In this document: positions 31,408 to 41,071 of the stretch, piece after piece
How the letters are laid out: the number at the start of each line of letters is the position of its first letter
Position numbering within the stretch: the stretch's first letter is position 1
From: Melioribacter sp.
GTDB lineage: Bacteria; Bacteroidota; Ignavibacteria; Ignavibacteriales; Melioribacteraceae
Direction of reading: 5' to 3'
Assembly (NCBI GenBank): GCA_026417975.1
Contig: JAOACD010000007.1
Span: forward strand, 167,572 to 231,571
Length of the DNA stretch: 64,000 nt
Translations under genes and position numbers: made by a program
Notes under the pieces: model-generated
What the model saw: the letters and a program-made list of their open reading frames with translations, nothing else
What the model was told of the DNA's origin: nothing
The model's database searches: none

Positions 31408-32556
31408 TTAATTTTTTATAAGTAATTTTGTTCGTTCATGTACTATTTCACCACTTTTAACGATTGTAGCTCCACCTATAATTTCATCTGTTAAATCATG
31501 GAGAAATTTTCCGTCTTTACTTGCGTAATCTATTAAATTAAATAAATTTCTTGCATACATTTCACTTGCATGATATGGGACAAGACTTGGTAAGTTGGGT
31601 TCACCAATAATAGTTACATCATATTTTTTTACTATTTTCCCTTTTTCACTTAATTCGCAATTTCCTCCAAATTCAACTGACATATCAAGTATAACAGAAC
31701 CTGGCTTCATATTTTTTACCATTTCTTCAGTTACAAGGATAGGAGCTCTTTTGCCAGGAATTAAAGCTGTTGTAATTACAATATCGGCTTCGGTAACATG
31801 TTTAAAAATTAATTCTTTTTGCTTTCTTAAAAATTCTTCTGATTGTTCTTTAGCATAACCATTTTCGTCCTGCATAGAATCATCTGTAGGAACCTCGATA
31901 AACTTTCCACCTAAACTTAGCACTTCTTCTTTTACTTGAGGGCGCACGTCAGACACTTCAACAACAGCCCCCAATCTTTTTGCAGTACCTAAAGCAGATA
32001 ATCCAGCCACACCTGCCCCCATAATTACTACTTTAGCAGGTGAAATTGTACCAGCTGCTGTCATCATTAATGGAAAAATTTTATGAAGATAATTAGCAGC
32101 TAAAATTACACTTTTATAACCTGCAATAGTCGCTTGTGAACTTAATGCATCCATTCTTTGTGCAATTGTTGTTCTAGGAATTGCATCCATTGATATAACA
32201 TCAATGCCCAATTCTGCAGCTTTTCTTGCTACCTCTGGATAATGAAGCGAGTAGAAAAAAGAAATTAATAATTTACCACCCCCTATTAATTCTAACTCAT
32301 GCCTATTAAAATTAGGATGTTCAATTGGTCTTTGAACTTTTAATACAATATCTACATTATTATAAAGTTCTTCAACATTCTTTATTATTTTCGCACCTGC
32401 TAATTGATACTTTTCATCTGGGAAGCCAGCTTTAATTCCTGCTGATTCTTCAATATATATTTCAAAACCTTTTTTAATTAATTTGGAAACAACTTCGGGA
32501 ACTAAAGCTACCCTATTTTCGCCCAACATTATTTCTTTTGGTACTCCTATTACCAC
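31408..32556 (-). CDS. pntA1: NAD(P) transhydrogenase alpha subunit, NAD-binding part
   Basis: IGVPKEIMLGENRVALVPE, VVIMGAGVAGLSALGTAKRLGAVVEVSDVRP. Confidence 0.95.
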   Translation of the reverse strand: MVIGVPKEIMLGENRVALVPEVVSKLIKKGFEIYIEESAGIKAGFPDEKYQLAGAKIIKNVEELYNNVDIVLKVQRPIEHPNFNRHELELIGGGKLLISFFYSLHYPEVARKAAELGIDVISMDAIPRTTIAQRMDALSSQATIAGYKSVILAANYLHKIFPLMMTAAGTISPAKVVIMGAGVAGLSALGTAKRLGAVVEVSDVRPQVKEEVLSLGGKFIEVPTDDSMQDENGYAKEQSEEFLRKQKELIFKHVTEADIVITTALIPGKRAPILVTEEMVKNMKPGSVILDMSVEFGGNCELSEKGKIVKKYDVTIIGEPNLPSLVPYHASEMYARNLFNLIDYASKDGKFLHDLTDEIIGGATIVKSGEIVHERTKLLIKN

Positions 32557-32750
32557 TAGAAACTCCTATAATTTTTTATTTTCAGATAACATAACTTAAT
32601 AATATTCATTTTTATTTACTAATTTTGATTATTAAAAAAATCTTACACCTAACTTTTATTCTATTCAAATCAGTTTTAAATAAATTGCATTAAAATTCGA
32701 TTATAAATCTGAATATTATAATAAAATTGCTATACAATTTTTAATTTAAT

Positions 32751-35700
32751 ATGAACTTTCTTAAGACATGCACTATATTAATAAACTTATTACTTATTGA
32801 AGCATCATACGCTCAAAATTTGCGTTTTGAGAGTTTAACCTCAGAAGATGGTCTTTCTCAAAACACTGTCCTTTCAATCCTACAAGATAGTGAAGGATTT
32901 CTTTGGTTTGGAACTTATGATGGCTTAAATCGTTACGACGGCTATTCATTCAAAATTTATAAAATAGAAAAAGGAAATCCTAAAAGCATTCAAGGACAAA
33001 CTTTCCGCTCTATCGTTGAAGATAAAGATGGAAATTTATGGATAGCCTCTGTAGGCGGTGGACTTAATAGATATAATAGAATAACAGACGATTTTACTAA
33101 CTTCTTACCTCAACAAAATAACCCAAATTCATTAATATCCAATAGAGTTAGGACATTATTGATTGATAAAAAAGGAAGATTGTGGATAGGAACGGAAGAG
33201 GGCTTATGTAGATATGATTTTAAAGAAAACAAGTTTATTAATTACACTAAAATTTTGAATAACGACAAATATCCATATTCAAAATATGTTGTATCAATAT
33301 GTGAAGATTCATCTGGATTTTTATGGTTAGGCACACAAAATGGACTAATAAAATTCAATCCTGAAAATAACTTTTACAAATACTATTTTAATGAGCCTAA
33401 TAATGAATATAGTATAAGCGGAAACTTTGTAGGCAAAGTTTATGTAGATAAAAGTAATACACTTTGGATTGGTACGGGAGATTGCTTGCATAAATATGAT
33501 AGAAAACTTGATAGATTTATTAGATACATAAATCCATATACTGTCAATAGTAAAGATAAAACTATAACAGACATTATAGAAGATAAATTCGGAAACTTAT
33601 GGATCACAACCTTATTAAATGGCCTTCAAAGATTCGATAGAAATAATTCTTCTTTCACAGTTTATACGCATGACCCTTCTAACCCAGAAAGTATAGGTAG
33701 TAATATTTTATTTTCTTTGTATGAAGATAGAACTGGAATTCTTTGGATTGGCACAGAAGGTGCTGGTGCAAATAAACTTTATAGAATGAGATCATATTTT
33801 CAACTCTACAAAAACATTCCACTTAATAAGAATAGCTTGAGCTACAATAAAGTGTACTCAATCATTGAAGATAAGAATGGAATAGTTTGGATAGGCACTT
33901 TTGGTGGTGGACTTAATCGCTTTGACCCTGACTCAAAAGAACAAAAATTTACTAGATACAATTTTAACCCTCATAATAAAAATTCATTAGTTGACGATAG
34001 AATTAGAACAATGTGCGAAGATAACGAAGGAAATATTTGGATAGGGACTGAATACGGTTTATCAAAATTTAATCCTAAGAAAAACATGTTTACAAACTTT
34101 ATTAGCGACGGCTCAAATGGTAATCTAAGCAACAATATAATTTTTTCTATTTACCAAATTAAAACAGGAGAAATATTAATTGGTACTTTCGGTGGTGGAT
34201 TAAACATATACAATAAAAAAACTAATACTTTTACAGTTTATAAACACAACCCTAATAATCCAAAAAGTATAAGCAGCAATAACATTTGGTGTATATTTCA
34301 AGATAGCAAAGGAAATATTTGGATAGGAACTGATGATGGTGGATTAAACAGATTTGATATAAGCAAAGGTGATTTTTATCATTATAAAAGAAATCTAAAA
34401 GACCCAAATAGCATTAGCAGCAATAAAATTCTAAACATTACTGAAGATAGCAAAGGAAATTTATGGATTGGAACAATTGAAGGCTTGAACAAAGCAATTA
34501 TGAGCAATGATAATAGATTAAAGTTCATAAGTTACTCTGTAGAAGATGGCTTACCCGATAATAATATTCAAGCTATACTTGAAGACCACCGTGGTAATTT
34601 ATGGATTAGCACCAACAAAGGTATCTCGAAATTTAACCCCGAGAAAAAAACTTTCAAAAATTATGATGCACTGGATGGTCTACAAAGTAATGAATTTTTT
34701 GTAAGAGCGGCAGTAAAAAGGAAAAAAACAGGCGAGATGATTTTCGGGGGAAATAATGGATTTAATATTTTTCATCCCGATAGCTTGAAAGAAGACACCT
34801 CTATTCCAAATGTCTTTATAACAGAATTTTTAATACTTAATAAACCTGTAAAGATTGGAGAAAAATACAATGGTGAAATTGCCCTTACAAAAAATATTAC
34901 AGAAACAAAAGAAATTAAGATTTCATATAAAAGCAATATAATCACTATAAAATTTGCTGCTTTGCATTTTGCTAAACCTGGAAAAAATATGTATGCCTTT
35001 AAAATGGCAGGACTAGAATCAGATTGGAATTACGTTGGAAATCAAAACTTTGCATATTATGCTTATATACCACCGGGAGAATATACATTCTATGTCAAAG
35101 CAGCTAATCCTGATGGATATTGGAATACAAATGGTGCAAAACTAAAGTTAATTATTACACCACCATTTTATGAAACAACAAATTTTAGAGTAGCAGTAAT
35201 ATTGTTTATATTATCTATTGTATATGTTGGTTACTTATACAAACTAAAAAGTATAAAAAAGCATGAAAAAGAATTAGAAAATCTAATCCAAGAAAAAACA
35301 AAATTAAACGAAGAGCTCATACAAGAAATTGAAGAAAGAAAAAAAATTGAGAAAGAGTTAATAAAAGCAAGAGAAAAAGCAGAAAGCTCTGAAAGATTAA
35401 AATCTGAATTCTTAGCACAAATGTCACACGAAATTCGCTCCCCAATTCACACTATATTAAATTTTTCAGAATTAATAAAAGAACAAATCACACCAACTGA
35501 TAACGAAATAATTAAAGAAAGTTTCGATTCAATTGAAAGAGCTGGAGAAAGAATAGTAAGGACTATTGATTTAATTCTAAATATGTCCGAATTACAAGCA
35601 GGTAGTTATGAATGTATTTACAAAGATATTGATATAAATGACATTTTAAGAAAGCTGTACCCAGAATTTTCGTATAAAGCCAAAAAGAAAAATTTAGAAT

Positions 35701-36083
35701 TAATCTACAACATTAATGAAAAAGAATTAAAAGTAAATGCAGATGAATATTCAGTTACACAAATTTTCATTAATTTAATTGAAAATGCTATTAAGTATAC
35801 AAATACTGGAAAAGTAGAAGTATCAAGTTATCTAAATCAACAAAATCAAATTGTAGTTAAAGTTAGTGATACTGGAATTGGAATTTCAGAAGAATTTATT
35901 CCTAAATTATTTACATTATTCAATCAAGAACAAAGGGGCTATACAAGAGAATTCGAAGGTAATGGTTTAGGATTAGCATTAGTAAAAAAATATTGTGAAT
36001 TAAATAATGCCCAAATTAGTGTTGAAAGTAAGAAAGGTATAGGTTCAACGTTTACAGTAACATTCATTAAAAATAAAAATTAA
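32751..36083 (+). CDS. Two-component-propeller sensor histidine kinase (no REC or HTH domain)
   Basis: Many Reg_prop repeats (EDxxGNxWIGT), Y_Y_Y-like domain, one TM, HisKA (AQMSHEIRSPIHTILNFSELI) and HATPase (ENAIKYT, DTGIGI, GNGLGLALVKKY). Ends at the ATPase domain. Confidence 0.95.
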   Translation: MNFLKTCTILINLLLIEASYAQNLRFESLTSEDGLSQNTVLSILQDSEGFLWFGTYDGLNRYDGYSFKIYKIEKGNPKSIQGQTFRSIVEDKDGNLWIASVGGGLNRYNRITDDFTNFLPQQNNPNSLISNRVRTLLIDKKGRLWIGTEEGLCRYDFKENKFINYTKILNNDKYPYSKYVVSICEDSSGFLWLGTQNGLIKFNPENNFYKYYFNEPNNEYSISGNFVGKVYVDKSNTLWIGTGDCLHKYDRKLDRFIRYINPYTVNSKDKTITDIIEDKFGNLWITTLLNGLQRFDRNNSSFTVYTHDPSNPESIGSNILFSLYEDRTGILWIGTEGAGANKLYRMRSYFQLYKNIPLNKNSLSYNKVYSIIEDKNGIVWIGTFGGGLNRFDPDSKEQKFTRYNFNPHNKNSLVDDRIRTMCEDNEGNIWIGTEYGLSKFNPKKNMFTNFISDGSNGNLSNNIIFSIYQIKTGEILIGTFGGGLNIYNKKTNTFTVYKHNPNNPKSISSNNIWCIFQDSKGNIWIGTDDGGLNRFDISKGDFYHYKRNLKDPNSISSNKILNITEDSKGNLWIGTIEGLNKAIMSNDNRLKFISYSVEDGLPDNNIQAILEDHRGNLWISTNKGISKFNPEKKTFKNYDALDGLQSNEFFVRAAVKRKKTGEMIFGGNNGFNIFHPDSLKEDTSIPNVFITEFLILNKPVKIGEKYNGEIALTKNITETKEIKISYKSNIITIKFAALHFAKPGKNMYAFKMAGLESDWNYVGNQNFAYYAYIPPGEYTFYVKAANPDGYWNTNGAKLKLIITPPFYETTNFRVAVILFILSIVYVGYLYKLKSIKKHEKELENLIQEKTKLNEELIQEIEERKKIEKELIKAREKAESSERLKSEFLAQMSHEIRSPIHTILNFSELIKEQITPTDNEIIKESFDSIERAGERIVRTIDLILNMSELQAGSYECIYKDIDINDILRKLYPEFSYKAKKKNLELIYNINEKELKVNADEYSVTQIFINLIENAIKYTNTGKVEVSSYLNQQNQIVVKVSDTGIGISEEFIPKLFTLFNQEQRGYTREFEGNGLGLALVKKYCELNNAQISVESKKGIGSTFTVTFIKNKN

Positions 36084-36084
36084 A

Positions 36085-36113
36085 AAAGCTGTCAATATAA
36101 ATTGACAGCTTTT
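36085..36113 (+). terminator. Intrinsic terminator after the histidine kinase
   Basis: AAAGCTGTCAAT-ATAA-ATTGACAGCTTT, a perfect 12-bp stem. Confidence 0.75.
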
Positions 36114-36134
36114 AGCTAAAACACATTTGATAAA

Positions 36135-36398
36135 TTAATTAGTAAGAGATTCGTATACACTTATATATTTTCTATTATTCTTTTTCCTTTCAAACTTGAC
36201 ATAGCCATCAATTAATGCAAAAAGTGAATGATCACCTGCCAAACCTACATTCCTACCAGGATGAAAATTTGTTCCTTTTTGACGAACTAAAATTGAACCA
36301 GCAGTTACTTTTTCACCACCAAAAACTTTTACACCTAAATATTGCGGATTACTATCTCTTCCATTCCTTGATGAACCTTGACCTTTTTTATGTGCCAT
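36135..36398 (-). CDS. rpmA: 50S ribosomal protein L27
   Basis: [48 protein letters not shown]. Confidence 0.98.
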   Translation of the reverse strand: MAHKKGQGSSRNGRDSNPQYLGVKVFGGEKVTAGSILVRQKGTNFHPGRNVGLAGDHSLFALIDGYVKFERKKNNRKYISVYESLTN

Positions 36399-36414
36399 AA
36401 TTGACCTCCAATTT

Positions 36415-36723
36415 CTAAGCTATTTTTGTAATTTCAATTCTTGTTAAATGTTGTCTATGACCTCTTTTACGCTTGTAAGAGATTCTTCTTTTCTTTTTAA
36501 AAACAATAATTTTATCGTCCTTTAAATGTTCTAAAACCTTTGCATAAACTTTAACATTACCTATAACAGGAGTACCAATTTTAGTAGAATTATCATCATT
36601 TATTAATAGTACGTTATCAAAAACAATTTCCGAATTAGGTTCGGCTTTTAATTTAGGCACATAGTACTTTTGATTCTCTCTTACAATAAACTGTTGTCCA
36701 GCAATATTTACAACAGCAAACAT
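36415..36723 (-). CDS. rplU: 50S ribosomal protein L21
   Basis: [25 protein letters not shown]..., [22 protein letters not shown]. Confidence 0.97.
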   Translation of the reverse strand: MFAVVNIAGQQFIVRENQKYYVPKLKAEPNSEIVFDNVLLINDDNSTKIGTPVIGNVKVYAKVLEHLKDDKIIVFKKKRRISYKRKRGHRQHLTRIEITKIA

Positions 36724-36806
36724 TATTCCTCCAATTATTCAAGTTTTTGAATTACAAATATAAGAACGGCTTAACTATTAAGTCAATTTTTCTCGTTATG
36801 AACTAA

Positions 36807-36831
36807 AAAAGGGATGAATGCACATCCCTTA
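36807..36831 (-). terminator. Intrinsic terminator after tRNA-Phe
   Basis: Minus strand GGGATG-TGCATT-CATCCC-TTTTTT. Confidence 0.75.
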
Positions 36832-36837
36832 AATTTG

Positions 36838-36910
36838 TGGGCAGAGACGGAATCGAACCGCCGACACAAGGATTTTCAGTCCTTTGCTCTACCAACTGAG
36901 CTATCTGCCC
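36838..36910 (-). tRNA. tRNA-Phe (GAA)
   Basis: GGGCAGATAGCTCAGTTGGTAGAGCAAAGGACTGAAAATCCTTGTGTCGGCGGTTCGATTCCGTCTCTGCCCA; cloverleaf read by eye. Confidence 0.96.
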
Positions 36911-37014
36911 AACCAGTAGTCTTAAATTTGTGGCACAAATCTATAGAAAATGGAAATAATTTTCAAAATGTTTTTTGATATTTTCTCAAAAAGCTATGAT
37001 TAAAATCTTACCAT

Positions 37015-37431
37015 TTATCTTAATCTTTGCAAAACAGCTTTTTGTATTACAGAAAATCTATCTTTTATTCCAAAATCTCTGTACAAGCTTTGTGTTAAAG
37101 AGCCATTTGGATAATTTGTCTTCTCTTGAATTGCTATTAATTCTATAACTACTAATAAAAATTCAACTGAAAATTCACCTACTTCATCTAAACGATTAAA
37201 ACGTTCTACATGCTCATATCTAAAAAATTGTAAATTAGGTGGAAAAGAATTTACTGGTGTAATGTTTTCAAACATCCCTAAGATATGTTCTTTTAACTGT
37301 AAAGTTAAATCAGGATCATAAGCATGTTTAACATACATTTCTACAATAAGATGAATATGCTTTGGGGTTCTTTCTCTTCTGCCGGGCTCCAAGTAATTAA
37401 CAATAAAGTCATAAGGAGATTCAGGCTTTCT
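37015..37431 (-). CDS. ORF without canonical start, likely the C-terminal part of a protein that starts at 37576 in another frame; possible restriction endonuclease
   Basis: Frame encodes RKPESPYDFIVNYLEPGRRERTPKHIHLIVEMYVKHAYDP... with no ATG at its 5' side. The upstream frame (37576-37430) stops at the TAG where this one takes over. Function inferred only from its neighbour methyltransferase. Confidence 0.5.
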   Translation of the reverse strand, partial: RKPESPYDFIVNYLEPGRRERTPKHIHLIVEMYVKHAYDPDLTLQLKEHILGMFENITPVNSFPPNLQFFRYEHVERFNRLDEVGEFSVEFLLVVIELIAIQEKTNYPNGSLTQSLYRDFGIKDRFSVIQKAVLQRLR

Positions 37432-37576
37432 ACCTGGATAAACTCCTTATTTCAACATTATTTCTTGTCCTATAAATAACATCATCTATTTGTATCCTTT
37501 TAGTTTTCCAAACCTTATAAATGAGAACAAAATAGTAATATAAACCTTTTATTTTATTGATTACTCGATTTATCAT
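37430..37576 (-). CDS. Short ORF (48 aa), likely N-terminal part of the frameshifted protein
   Basis: MINRVINKIKGLYYYFVLIYKVWKTKRIQIDDVIYRTRNNVEIRSLSR*; its ATG overlaps the methyltransferase TGA (ATGA). Confidence 0.5.
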   Translation of the reverse strand: MINRVINKIKGLYYYFVLIYKVWKTKRIQIDDVIYRTRNNVEIRSLSR

Positions 37577-39111
37577 CTAACCTCATAAACAAGTAAATAT
37601 TGATGAATAATCTCAAGTTCATTATGTATTTTTTTGATATCTACATTATTGTTTTCTGGTACAACTATTATTATTTCTTTTAACCATAATTTAGTATGGT
37701 CGATATTCTCAATTATCTTTAATGCCAGTGGTACAATATAACCATTTATTCTAAAATCTCGTGCCTTTAACACTAAAAAACCTTCTTCGATTAAATTAGA
37801 CAATTTATTAATGATATCTTTCAAGGTAATAAGATAATTTTCAATGTCTAAAAGTGAATTAAATCCTTCTTCGGGTAATTTTACATATAATAACTCATTT
37901 TTATTAACTGACTTTTTTATTTGCATACTTAATTCATTAGCTTTGGAAGAATTTGTTTTAACAATTAAATAATTATTCCCATTTGAATATCTAAATATTA
38001 CATTTTTATCTACTAGTTCATCTGAATCTTTCTCTGGAAATACCCACACTGTAGTAGTTTCGAGTTTATTCAAGTCTTTTTTTAATTTTAATTTTTCTTC
38101 TTTAGCAGAAAAAAGATTATAATTTAGGGGTGCTTCTTTTACGTAAGTTAAAGTATTACTTCCCGGTTTTTCAAAAATTGGAAGATATTCATGAGCCAAT
38201 AAAAGGAAATTATACTTTATGCTATTATCATACCAAAATCCGGTGGTTTTACAATTATGCTGCCTTTTTATAATTAATTCTTTTAATAAAAACCCAGCTT
38301 TCAAGAAAACATTTATTAATTTAAATCCAAGTGGGACTATGTGCTTCTTTTTTCTTGTATCCCCAATTAATATTGCACATTTCGAATAAGGTTTCAAAAC
38401 TCTAAAGCTTTCTTTTGCCACCTTATACATTTCAGTTAAAAATTCATCAATACTAAGCAATGAAAGGTCGCCTTCTTTAAAATGTGTATAATGAATAATA
38501 TTTGCATAAGGTGGATGAGCACAAATTAAATCAACAGAATTATCTTCCAAAAAAGATAAATTTCTTGCATCTCCTACAAGCAATTTCGGCTCATAGAATT
38601 TTTCTGTTTTACTTTCATGATCAAAAAGAGTTTGCTGAGGTTCTACAACAAAATCCAAATTTTTCTTTGCTAATTGGATAGCATTTTCATTTATAACCAT
38701 TGCAATACATCTTCTTCCCAATAATTTACATTCAACAGCAGTAGTCCCTGCACCACAAAAATAATCAAGCACTAAATCCCCTTCTCTTGAGTACTTTAAT
38801 ATGATATTGCGAGGAATATATGGTGACCAATTGCCTCTATATTCTCCACTGTGTGTTGCCCAATTTCCTCTTTGTTTGAAACTCCATACGCTACTTTGTT
38901 CTTCACTAAAATTCTTTGGTGAATAAGTTTTTATTTTTTTATTATTATTTATTGAACTAACATTCAACCCTTTAATTTTTGTAATAACTTTTTCAATGTA
39001 TTTAGATGAAACACCATACTTTTTGCCAATTTCTATCTCTGTTGTGCCTTTTAACTTTTCATTTATTATTGCCAATTCTAATTCGTTGCAATGTAACCTT
39101 TTATTATTCAT
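37573..39111 (-). CDS. Site-specific DNA methyltransferase with N-terminal HTH-like segment and C-terminal extension
   Basis: DYFCGAGTTAVECKLLGRRCIAM (SAM motif) and DLICAHPPYANIIHY (variant catalytic [S/D]PPY-type motif). HTH-like segment ELAIINEKLKGTTEIEIGKKYGVSSKYIEKVI. Confidence 0.88.
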   Translation of the reverse strand: MNNKRLHCNELELAIINEKLKGTTEIEIGKKYGVSSKYIEKVITKIKGLNVSSINNNKKIKTYSPKNFSEEQSSVWSFKQRGNWATHSGEYRGNWSPYIPRNIILKYSREGDLVLDYFCGAGTTAVECKLLGRRCIAMVINENAIQLAKKNLDFVVEPQQTLFDHESKTEKFYEPKLLVGDARNLSFLEDNSVDLICAHPPYANIIHYTHFKEGDLSLLSIDEFLTEMYKVAKESFRVLKPYSKCAILIGDTRKKKHIVPLGFKLINVFLKAGFLLKELIIKRQHNCKTTGFWYDNSIKYNFLLLAHEYLPIFEKPGSNTLTYVKEAPLNYNLFSAKEEKLKLKKDLNKLETTTVWVFPEKDSDELVDKNVIFRYSNGNNYLIVKTNSSKANELSMQIKKSVNKNELLYVKLPEEGFNSLLDIENYLITLKDIINKLSNLIEEGFLVLKARDFRINGYIVPLALKIIENIDHTKLWLKEIIIVVPENNNVDIKKIHNELEIIHQYLLVYEVR

Positions 39112-39119
39112 ATTTCACT

Positions 39120-40052
39120 CTACATTAATAAAGCCATAATAGCTTTCTGTACATGCAATCTATTTTCAGCTTCATCAAAAACTACTGAATTTGGGGAATC
39201 AATAATTTCGTCTGTTACTTCTTCTCCTCTATGAGCTGGTAAACAATGCATAAAAAGATAATCATCTTTAGCTAATTTTATTAATTCTAAGTTTACTTGA
39301 AAATTCTTAAATATCTTTTTTCTTTCTTCAGCTTCTTTTTCTTGTCCCATACTTGCCCATACATCTGTATAAACTATGTCAGCATTTTTAATTGCTTCTT
39401 TAGGATCATTAATAATTTCAACTTTACTTCCAAAGTATTTAGCTATTTCAATGGACTCTTGTACAATTTCTTTTTTAGGTTCATAACCTTTTGGGGAAGC
39501 TATTACAATATCAATTCCCACTTTTGAACAACCGTGAAGTAAACTATGTGCAACATTATTTCCATCACCAACGTAAGCCAATTTTAGCCCTTGAAGTTTA
39601 TTTTTCTTTTCAAGAATTGTAAATAAATCTGATAATACCTGACATGGATGCATCAAATCTGTTAGTCCATTAATAACGGGAATTGTTGCGTATTTTGCTA
39701 AATCTATTACATCTTGATGAGAATAAGTTCTTATCATTATTCCATCTAAATATCTTGATAATACCTTTGCAGTATCATGAATATTCTCGCTTCTTCCTAA
39801 TTGTAAATCACTCTGGTTAAAATACATTCCATGTCCACCCAATTGATAAATACCTGTTTCAAAAGAGATTCTTGTTCTTGTAGAAGGTTTAGAAAATATC
39901 ATTCCAAGGGTTTTTCCTTTAAGAAAATGATGTTCTTCTCCAGTATAAAGTTTTCTCTTTAGAGATTTTGCTACATCAAAAATTTCATAAATTTCTTCTA
40001 AGGAAAGATCCATAATTGAAATTAAATCTTTCCCTTTCATATTAACAGCCAT
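39120..40052 (-). CDS. argF: Ornithine carbamoyltransferase
   Basis: FSKPSTRTRISFETG, HPCQVLSDL, DVWASMGQE, FMHCLPAHRGEEV. Confidence 0.95.
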   Translation of the reverse strand: MAVNMKGKDLISIMDLSLEEIYEIFDVAKSLKRKLYTGEEHHFLKGKTLGMIFSKPSTRTRISFETGIYQLGGHGMYFNQSDLQLGRSENIHDTAKVLSRYLDGIMIRTYSHQDVIDLAKYATIPVINGLTDLMHPCQVLSDLFTILEKKNKLQGLKLAYVGDGNNVAHSLLHGCSKVGIDIVIASPKGYEPKKEIVQESIEIAKYFGSKVEIINDPKEAIKNADIVYTDVWASMGQEKEAEERKKIFKNFQVNLELIKLAKDDYLFMHCLPAHRGEEVTDEIIDSPNSVVFDEAENRLHVQKAIMALLM

Positions 40053-40123
40053 ATTCCCACCTTTGTTGTTTTTTTTATAAATACAAAGTTGTAATTGCTA
40101 ATTTTAAAAAACGAAAATAAAAA

Positions 40124-41071
40124 TTATTCTAAAGTTATTCTTGTCCCACAATTATCTTTTTCAATCTCATCTTCATTTGTAATAATTGCTTCTTTACCTC
40201 CTCCTTCAATGAATTCTATTGCTGCTAAAATTTTAGGTCCCATAGTACCTTCAGGGAATTCACCCATAGCATAATATTTTTTAGCTTCTGAAACTGTTAA
40301 TTTATCTAACGGGCTTTGGTTTTGTTTTTTAAAGTTAATATAAACTTTAGGAACATCAGTAATGATATAAAATCTATCTGCCCCGATTTCTTTAGCTAAG
40401 AATGCAGAAGCCAAATCTTTATCAATTACTGCTTCAATAGCCTCAAGATATTTTGTATCTTCATGCCAATATACAGGTATTCCACCGCCACCAACTGCTA
40501 TAACAATATTACCTTTCTTTACCATATCTTTAATAACTTTTTTATTCATTATGTCAATTGGTTTTGGAGAAGGAACAACCCTTCTCCAACCTCTTTTGGC
40601 TGGATCTTCCTTAAAAATCCATCCGTTAGTTTTAGCTAAAAGCTCAGCTTCTTCTTTCAAATAAAACCTTCCAATCGGCTTTGTTGGATTTCGAAAAGCA
40701 GGATCATTAATATCAACTAATACCTGAGTTATAATTGCTACAACATTTCTTTTAAGATTAGTTTTACTTAATGCATTACGCATTTGTCGTTCTATCATAT
40801 ATCCTATACCACCTTGAGAATCTGCCACACAAATATCGAGTGGCATTTTAGGTATGTTGTATAGACTATTACCCGCTTCGTTTCTTAAAAGAATATTTCC
40901 TACTTGAGGGCCGTTGCCATGGGTTATAACTATGTTATATCCAAGTCGTAATAATCCTATAAGTTTTTTACAAGTTTGGAGTGTGTGTTTTTCTTGTTGT
41001 TCGATAGTTCCCGCTTCATTACTTCTTAAAAGAGCATTGCCGCCTAATGCGACAACTGCAATCTTTTTCAT
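40124..41071 (-). CDS. arcC: Carbamate kinase
   Basis: VVALGGNALLR, HGNGPQVGN, AVGGGGIPV, GTMGPKILAAIEFIEGGG. Confidence 0.95.
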   Translation of the reverse strand: MKKIAVVALGGNALLRSNEAGTIEQQEKHTLQTCKKLIGLLRLGYNIVITHGNGPQVGNILLRNEAGNSLYNIPKMPLDICVADSQGGIGYMIERQMRNALSKTNLKRNVVAIITQVLVDINDPAFRNPTKPIGRFYLKEEAELLAKTNGWIFKEDPAKRGWRRVVPSPKPIDIMNKKVIKDMVKKGNIVIAVGGGGIPVYWHEDTKYLEAIEAVIDKDLASAFLAKEIGADRFYIITDVPKVYINFKKQNQSPLDKLTVSEAKKYYAMGEFPEGTMGPKILAAIEFIEGGGKEAIITNEDEIEKDNCGTRITLE

